Assembly: GCA_016209715.1 (NCBI GenBank)
Contig: JACQVP010000066.1
Span: 1-37,925, forward strand
Source: Candidatus Omnitrophota bacterium
Lineage (GTDB): Bacteria > Omnitrophota > Omnitrophia > Omnitrophales > Omnitrophaceae
Direction: 5' to 3'
DNA: 37,925 bases
Under the pieces are notes generated by a model. That model saw nothing but the letters and a program-made list of their open reading frames with translations. It was not told where the DNA came from and searched no databases. A program made the translations under genes and the position numbers. The first letter of the stretch is position 1; every line of letters begins with the position of its first letter. Positions 33,701 to 37,925 of the stretch are shown piece after piece.

Positions 33701-36700
33701 GCCTCGCCACCGGTCTTGAGGATCCTGTTCAGCTCGGCCAGATCCCCGTGCTTCAAGATCAAAGATTCCCGCTCCTCGGTAATGATCGCCAGGAGTTTCA
33801 AAAGTTCCGAGCTCAGCTGCCGGTCCAGGAGCCGGGCCGTTTCGGGGAATTGAAGTTTCCACCGTTCCAGGATCCCGTCCCGGAGAAGACCGGTGTACGC
33901 GGCCTTGTTCCTGAGCCGGATGCCCGCCGGCGAAGACTGGCTGACGGCATACGCCTCAATCATGATTTCCAGGAGGTCCGCCGCGTCCTCCGGCGCCATG
34001 CGCTTGGCCAGCATGGTCATGAGGATGCCGAACAAATAGCGCTTTTCGGCTTTGACCAGCGGATCCCCGGTAACATTCGCCAACGCCTCGCGGACGGCTT
34101 GCATCAGCGCGGAGACCCGTTCCGGACCGAAGGGGACGCCCTCCCGCTCCGCGATCCTGTCAAAAGCGCGGTTGCGCGGATTCCGCGAGTCCGACTTGGA
34201 ATCATCTTTGGCCATCGCGTCGATCTGGACCCGGATGTCATAGGCGACGGAAAAGGACTGCCCGTACGCGCTTAGTTTTTCGATCAATGAATCCAGCGCT
34301 CCATCGTTTTGCCGGCGTCTCATTTTCTCGACGTAATCCGTGGGCAGAGACACGGGAATCATCAACTGCTCCCGTTCGGACCGGACGATTTCATCCATTG
34401 CGGCCAAAGAGCCATAATCAGGAAACACGGAGGAATCTTCCTCCCTTAAAGGCGCGCGACCGAAAATCGACCGCAAAACCGCCAGAAGCGGACCGTATTC
34501 CTGACTATCGATGGCGCTTTGCATTGCCGCCCGAAGATTCGCCTCTGACGCCGTCAGGCGCGACACGAAGAGACTTTCACTCGTCTCGGCATCCGGACGG
34601 TACAAATAATAATGGGCCAGCAATGTTCCTACCGCCTCCCTGGCGCCCTCGGCCGGCTTCGAAAGGCCGCGGATGCGCTTCAGGACGCCCAGGTAATCTT
34701 CAATCGCTCCGGCCGGCTCCGGCAGCGCGACCAGGATGTTGAGCAACAGGACCAAATTTTCCGCCAGCACCTGCATCAAGGAATAGTTCTCCGGCGAGGA
34801 TTCAGTCAAAGAAACTAGCGTCTGTTTGAACTTGAAATAAAGCTGACGGCTCAATTCGTTGTCCCGATGGACAGCGATCGGTAGGAGCGCGGACGCGAGG
34901 GCCTCCCGCGTAGAATGCGCCCTCTTCGACACTCCGGGCACAGTCAAAAGCCGCTTCTCGGTCCGCAGGAGAAAGGCCTCGCGTTCCCGCGCGGGCAAAT
35001 AATGGGCCAACTGAACGCTGGCCTCCGCGAGAGACAAGCGCGCCGAATCCGCCGCCTCATCGCGGCCCTCGACACGGTCATAGGCTTCCTCGATCCAGCG
35101 CCCGATCACGGCCGCTTGATCCTCCCCTTCGTTCATGATCCGATGACGCAAGGACGATACGATGGCCGTCCTGGCCCGATGGTCCTGGCCCTTCCCGCCC
35201 GACACTTCGGAAAATGCCTTTTGGAGCTGTTCGAAAGACATCTTTCCGTAATTTTGCCCCATCGACGAGGCCTGGGCGCCCGTTCCGGTATCCGGCCCCT
35301 CACGCGCCGCGAGCCACATCGCACCTGAAGGTCTCTCATCCTCTCCGGATCCCTTTAAAGATTCAGCGGACCGGGCATAACCCGCGAGCAATTGGGCCCG
35401 ATAGTCGGCCAGCGACGCGCGGATGGCGTTTTCATCGCCGGTTCGAAGAATTCTGCGCAGTTCTTCCCAATCCCCATATTTCGGGAAGAGCGGGATTTCT
35501 CGCTCATCCTCCGAAGTCAACGCAATCAGATCGCGCAGATCCGTGAAATAGAAAGGTTCCCGCACGGGGCCCCGGCCGGGCAGATAGGAATCCGGAATGG
35601 TCACGCGCTCGGACCGGAGCAGCATCACCTTCAGAATGTCCGCCGCCGCCTCTCTCGCCGCGGACCGATTGGGGGAATCCCCCGCCAGCCCGTCGAGAAA
35701 TTCCAGGACCTGCCGGACCTTGCGCGGGTCCGCCGCGGCGGGACCGTTTTGAACGGTCATTCTCATCGCATTGGCCAAGGCGTAGCGGGCCTGATTGGCC
35801 ATTTCGCTCTCCCCCACCACTCCGTTCATGGTTTGCCAGATCCTTCCCCAAATTTCCTCGAGCCCGGCCTCATCGGCCACGGCGGCAAATGTATAAAAGA
35901 AGGACGAGAGCGTCCAGCGGGTCCGATTGGCGCTTTCTACCGCGCGAAACCCGTCGATCAAGCCGAACAAGGAATCGCGCATGCCCATATATTTGTTGGT
36001 CCGCATCACCAGCGAATCCCGGAAAAACAAGCCGCCCAGGCCCGAGAGCAGCGCGCTCCTCACGGCATAATCCCTCGCCTCATGGCCGCTGATATTGATC
36101 ACTTCCTGCCAGAACCGGTCATACAGCCCGTCCCTCTTATCCTCGCGCACCATTTCCGCAGCGGCCTTGAGCAGCAAGCCGCCGCTCAGCCCCACTCCCT
36201 CCCAATCGAGCACAGTCACTTCCGGCCCGCTCTCCAGGCGGGCCCGGCTCAGGACGGACAAAGCCAGATCGATCATGGCGTCGGCTTCTTCCGGCGTCGC
36301 GTTTTTTGCGGCGTCCCTCAACCGTTCAAATTTCCGCATCACGCGATGAAAATGAAATTTTTCCTCCCCGTTCACCGCTTTGATCTCTTCCATCAATTTC
36401 CCGAGCGACGACGACTGCGGGCCGGCAAGCCACAGGGGCCCTTCGTCATTTTCGCCGTCCCCTTCATCCTCCTCCGGTTTCTTTCCGGCCCGCTCCGCGG
36501 ACATCTTCAATTGGACCAGATAAATGACGAGGCCCTCCCGGATGCTGACGGCCGAGCCCGTCCGCAGAATGCGGCGGATTTCATCCAGGTCCCCATATCG
36601 GGCGAACAGAGATTCTTCCCCGCCTCCGGTTTCCTTAAAGAAATCACCGAGAAGAATGGCCACCGAATTCACGGCTGAATCGCCCGCGTCCGCGAATTCG

Positions 36701-37896
36701 GGCTGCGTGCGAACCAAGGCCTCCGCCAGCAGGTTTGCGACCGCGCGCAAGGACTCCGGGCTGTGCATCCCGCGCGAATTCTTCAAGGCCGCCTGAGCGG
36801 CTTCAATCAGGTCTTCCCGCCTGGCAGACTGGACACTGGGAACCCAAGTCTGTAAGCGCGCGGCCATTTGCCGGAGGGATATCTGGACCGGTTTACTTTC
36901 CCCCGCCGCATTCCGGAAAAGATCGATCATGCGTTCCCACATTTCAGTCCGAAAATCGCGCGAGGGCAGATGGGTGACCGCGGAGATGTACGCGTCCGCG
37001 AGAGAGGCCCTCGATTCCCGCGCCTCCTCAATCTCCGGCAGAGCCCTCAGGGCCCGGTCTGAAGCCCGCACGATCCGCGAGACCGCGTTCAAATCCGCCT
37101 GGTAAACGAAGGGCGCCAGATCGGCCAGGACATTTCCCAAAACGCTGCGAAGCCCATTCGAAATATCCCCGCTGTCCAGCAACGCCAACGCGCGGTCCAT
37201 CACTTTTACGATTTCTTCTTCCCGCAGACGCATCGCCAGGCTCTTCACGGCCTCCTCGGCCGCGCGCAAAGCCTCCCCGGTTTTATTTGAATTTGCCGCC
37301 GCCGCCTCGAGGGCGCCGAACAATGGTTCGATCATCTCGAACGACAACCCGGCGAGTAAAGGATTGTCTCTCTTTTCCGGGTCACTCCATCCCATTCCGC
37401 CAAGTTCGCGGAGCTTGCCAAACTCCCGGATCAGCCAAAAGATCACGATCCTGCTCTCCTGAGCGGCCAATCTGGAGGACCGGAATTTCGGCAGGAGCCG
37501 CTCCAGGAGTTCCAGGGTCGTCCGGGCGCGAACGGCCTCAGAGACGAGGTCGTGAAGTTTATTTTGATACAGAACCAGGGCGATCTTACCGCTCCTGAAT
37601 TCCTCGTCTTCCGTGAGGGTCTCTTTGCCGGCAATTGCCGCCAATTCTTTGATGAGCTCCTCGGCGTTCAATGTTTCCACTTCCTCACCGAGCGATTGCG
37701 CGGAAAGCCACAACGAACCCGAATCGCCCGCACGCTGGTCGCTTTCGCGGATGGGATCTTGACGGCGGGACGCGGTCATTTGGGACTGAACCTCCAATTG
37801 GCGCGCGTAAGCCCGAATGGATTCTCCCGCTTCCTCCGCTCCGGATTCCGCGCCGCGAAGCAACCGGTCGATCTCAGCCGTGTCTAAAATATCCAT
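30709..37896 (-). CDS. Giant modular helical repeat protein, possibly 5'-incomplete
   Basis: At least 2395 aa, with no family I recognise. The protein is mostly amphipathic helix, with Leu/Ala/Glu/Arg-rich segments like HEAT/ARM solenoids, and no signal peptide or clear membrane helix. A boundary element recurs six times, plus one degraded copy: an amphipathic segment of the type YGDLxELRRILRTG...Y..QL, then a 20-40 residue polar, acidic linker, then LWLA/LWMA followed by SSLG or a variant. The helical modules between elements are about 210-360 residues. Residues 2035-2395 form a distinct C-terminal domain. The listed start is only the first ATG: the frame stays open through the window edge (ten more codons, no stop), and no ribosome site precedes that ATG. 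The true protein may be longer. Codon use looks like its neighbours. Confidence 0.85.
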   Translation of the reverse strand: MDILDTAEIDRLLRGAESGAEEAGESIRAYARQLEVQSQMTASRRQDPIRESDQRAGDSGSLWLSAQSLGEEVETLNAEELIKELAAIAGKETLTEDEEFRSGKIALVLYQNKLHDLVSEAVRARTTLELLERLLPKFRSSRLAAQESRIVIFWLIREFGKLRELGGMGWSDPEKRDNPLLAGLSFEMIEPLFGALEAAAANSNKTGEALRAAEEAVKSLAMRLREEEIVKVMDRALALLDSGDISNGLRSVLGNVLADLAPFVYQADLNAVSRIVRASDRALRALPEIEEARESRASLADAYISAVTHLPSRDFRTEMWERMIDLFRNAAGESKPVQISLRQMAARLQTWVPSVQSARREDLIEAAQAALKNSRGMHSPESLRAVANLLAEALVRTQPEFADAGDSAVNSVAILLGDFFKETGGGEESLFARYGDLDEIRRILRTGSAVSIREGLVIYLVQLKMSAERAGKKPEEDEGDGENDEGPLWLAGPQSSSLGKLMEEIKAVNGEEKFHFHRVMRKFERLRDAAKNATPEEADAMIDLALSVLSRARLESGPEVTVLDWEGVGLSGGLLLKAAAEMVREDKRDGLYDRFWQEVINISGHEARDYAVRSALLSGLGGLFFRDSLVMRTNKYMGMRDSLFGLIDGFRAVESANRTRWTLSSFFYTFAAVADEAGLEEIWGRIWQTMNGVVGESEMANQARYALANAMRMTVQNGPAAADPRKVRQVLEFLDGLAGDSPNRSAAREAAADILKVMLLRSERVTIPDSYLPGRGPVREPFYFTDLRDLIALTSEDEREIPLFPKYGDWEELRRILRTGDENAIRASLADYRAQLLAGYARSAESLKGSGEDERPSGAMWLAAREGPDTGTGAQASSMGQNYGKMSFEQLQKAFSEVSGGKGQDHRARTAIVSSLRHRIMNEGEDQAAVIGRWIEEAYDRVEGRDEAADSARLSLAEASVQLAHYLPAREREAFLLRTEKRLLTVPGVSKRAHSTREALASALLPIAVHRDNELSRQLYFKFKQTLVSLTESSPENYSLMQVLAENLVLLLNILVALPEPAGAIEDYLGVLKRIRGLSKPAEGAREAVGTLLAHYYLYRPDAETSESLFVSRLTASEANLRAAMQSAIDSQEYGPLLAVLRSIFGRAPLREEDSSVFPDYGSLAAMDEIVRSEREQLMIPVSLPTDYVEKMRRRQNDGALDSLIEKLSAYGQSFSVAYDIRVQIDAMAKDDSKSDSRNPRNRAFDRIAEREGVPFGPERVSALMQAVREALANVTGDPLVKAEKRYLFGILMTMLAKRMAPEDAADLLEIMIEAYAVSQSSPAGIRLRNKAAYTGLLRDGILERWKLQFPETARLLDRQLSSELLKLLAIITEERESLILKHGDLAELNRILKTGGEASGGLARYAQQLQGIAERAAAKAVSVPGAEVPDDVPNAGDELWMAGGGSAASLGRDYPERIRVAEALARFKSLKGVDEPQGSLRFRIVQSLVDLSRQTETGDLGPMLGDVLEALDSYDEFSALGNRSRGGLSTVVKEIAGRVSSDELPVAANALMRAMQRTRLDSEAISNHPLASYAMIADALRPVIQRIEVAQLEGVENAILEALKDIRPDAAAKVQSANEIDRLRWALLEALRRSSGGEWQAPVGARTPDDAGKALSEFLEIWVERNREFRLLFSHYGDLAELRRILKADPARIPQAIGEYREQLLLEAAKEVPGGLSAPGAAKEGDADASLWMAQSAAPSASSVGRDLNQYQAMDPRDLIRELEGVAGVRQDAVNGRFYIDKVLKAKLPGLDEGAVRELVPVILEASERTPVQESNRKAAWDKVRAILWHSLGLVYPKMSAAEREEAARVVIRGLARVNVKGSHASSAVAEGGLLVRQVIQAQPQSRAEDYIQPLFEVLARIKGDYGTVNAIRREVTETFVAALLKLTGLAADKNLSDKIIAELSRNGGGKEEMAYFAEYGSVEELKRIFRAGSRSEVLDGLSSYVEQLRVDRERERQKGEPVTQSSMPDTDESSEADLWLESGNAPRAASAGEELTEPGIDVSAELAEVMPPRELADYLNAQTGSPEERISQAERMYREYFEKRFQALDRALEADADRVRAAIHALETTEAILQFLVSEDWDRELKGYFQASLDEGVIQPREIEGLAVSIRSRVLGMAVQTVDLADERLAEMIRDLDEGKLAVFESRLDGALAALQAGDRGRRLVLAINHPESDIEIVLGVLARFAPFIQRLEVLHEKSQPLKRAEWKAFPQLSTQLYDRLNLRGALEKVVKRGLGESPAFAFTADLGAEAIPQQFNTLMAEIGRLPSRRLQILAYTAALVVLIRLASLGDEEALAVRSSPEKLRRFIEDDDRTRFLADQFDLLEGTVRLNIQGFVASFLRAKEEAEAVGRAA
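31795..32025 (-). repeat. Boundary element 5 of the giant protein (residues 1958-2034)
   Basis: YGSVEELKRIFRAG ... YVEQL, a charged linker (DTDESSEA), then DLWLESGNAPRAASAG. The last element, followed by a C-terminal domain unlike the internal modules. Confidence 0.75.
32659..32874 (-). repeat. Boundary element 4 of the giant protein (residues 1675-1746)
   Basis: YGDLAELRRILKAD ... YREQL, linker, then SLWMAQSAAPSASSVG. Confidence 0.8.
33541..33759 (-). repeat. Boundary element 3 of the giant protein (residues 1380-1452)
   Basis: HGDLAELNRILKTGG ... YAQQL, linker with VPDDVPNAGD, then ELWMAGGGSAASLG. Confidence 0.8.
34318..34428 (-). repeat. Degraded boundary element in the giant protein (residues about 1157-1193)
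   Basis: FPDYGSLAAMDEIVRSEREQ keeps the YGSL...I.R spacing of the other elements. The acidic linker and the LWLA/SSLG part are missing, so the flanking helical modules run together. Confidence 0.5.
35257..35487 (-). repeat. Boundary element 2 of the giant protein (residues 804-880)
   Basis: YGDWEELRRILRTG ... YRAQL, a polar linker, then AMWLAAREG ... ASSMG. Confidence 0.8.
36397..36606 (-). repeat. Boundary element 1 of the giant protein (residues 431-500)
   Basis: YGDLDEIRRILRTG ... YLVQL, an acidic linker (EEDEGDGENDEG), then PLWLAGPQSSSLG. The clearest copy. Confidence 0.8.
37687..37896 (-). repeat. Boundary element 0 of the giant protein (residues 1-70)
   Basis: AEIDRLLRG ... IRAYARQL, a polar linker, then SLWLSAQSLG. 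This matches the pattern of the internal elements, so the visible N-terminus begins at, or inside, a module end. Confidence 0.65.
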
Positions 37897-37925
37897 AACA
37901 TCTTTATTGATATAGAGTTCAGACA

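Noticed and set aside
1-37925. tRNA, rRNA, CRISPR arrays, insertion sequences, phage or toxin-antitoxin genes
   Set aside because: None seen by eye. The window is filled almost completely by the minus-strand coding genes; small structured RNAs cannot be excluded without a covariance-model search.

Overview
This is a gene-dense, GC-rich bacterial window (my estimate is about 58-60% GC, not computed). Every gene I can support lies on the minus strand, so transcription runs from high to low coordinates. The SecG, SMC, lipoprotein and export-signal content, with bacterial type II fatty-acid synthesis, points to a diderm bacterium. The very large modular helical protein and the mix of starch/glycogen genes with GTP-dependent PEP carboxykinase make me favour an uncultured lineage such as Omnitrophota. 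That is inference only: there is no rRNA here and I could not search a database.

Layout in order of transcription (right to left). (1) 30709-37896, open at the right edge of the window: a giant protein of at least 2395 aa made of helical domains separated by a recurring boundary element. (2) After a 92-nt gap holding a good promoter: pckG-pgk-tpiA-secG, followed without a gap by a five-gene oligopeptide ABC transporter (oppABCDF-like), galT, a GH57 amylase-family enzyme and glgC. (3) recG overlaps glgC and leads into a housekeeping run: rsmD, coaD, the YceD/DUF177 protein, rpmF, plsX, fabH, fabD, fabG, acpP, fabF. (4) Directly downstream of fabF is an unusual fusion: an ECF-sigma-like cytoplasmic domain, one membrane helix and a jelly-roll-like outer domain. 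(5) After a 146-nt gap: smc, a glycine-zipper lipoprotein, pgsA, der and the start of plsY (cut by the left edge).

How the genes work together: plsX, fabH, fabD, fabG, acpP and fabF build acyl chains on ACP. PlsX and PlsY pass them to glycerol-3-phosphate, and PgsA makes phosphatidylglycerol phosphate, so much of the membrane-lipid pathway is here. pckG, pgk and tpiA belong to lower glycolysis/gluconeogenesis. glgC, GH57 and galT handle ADP-glucose/glycogen and hexose-phosphates. smc, recG, rsmD, der and rpmF serve chromosome and ribosome maintenance.

No gene-free stretch exceeds 300 nt. The two longest gaps are 6152-6297 and 30617-30708. I saw no rRNA, tRNA, CRISPR array, insertion sequence or convincing intrinsic terminator. 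The two observations most worth following are the giant modular protein, whose reading frame stays open through the window edge, and the membrane-tethered sigma-like protein.
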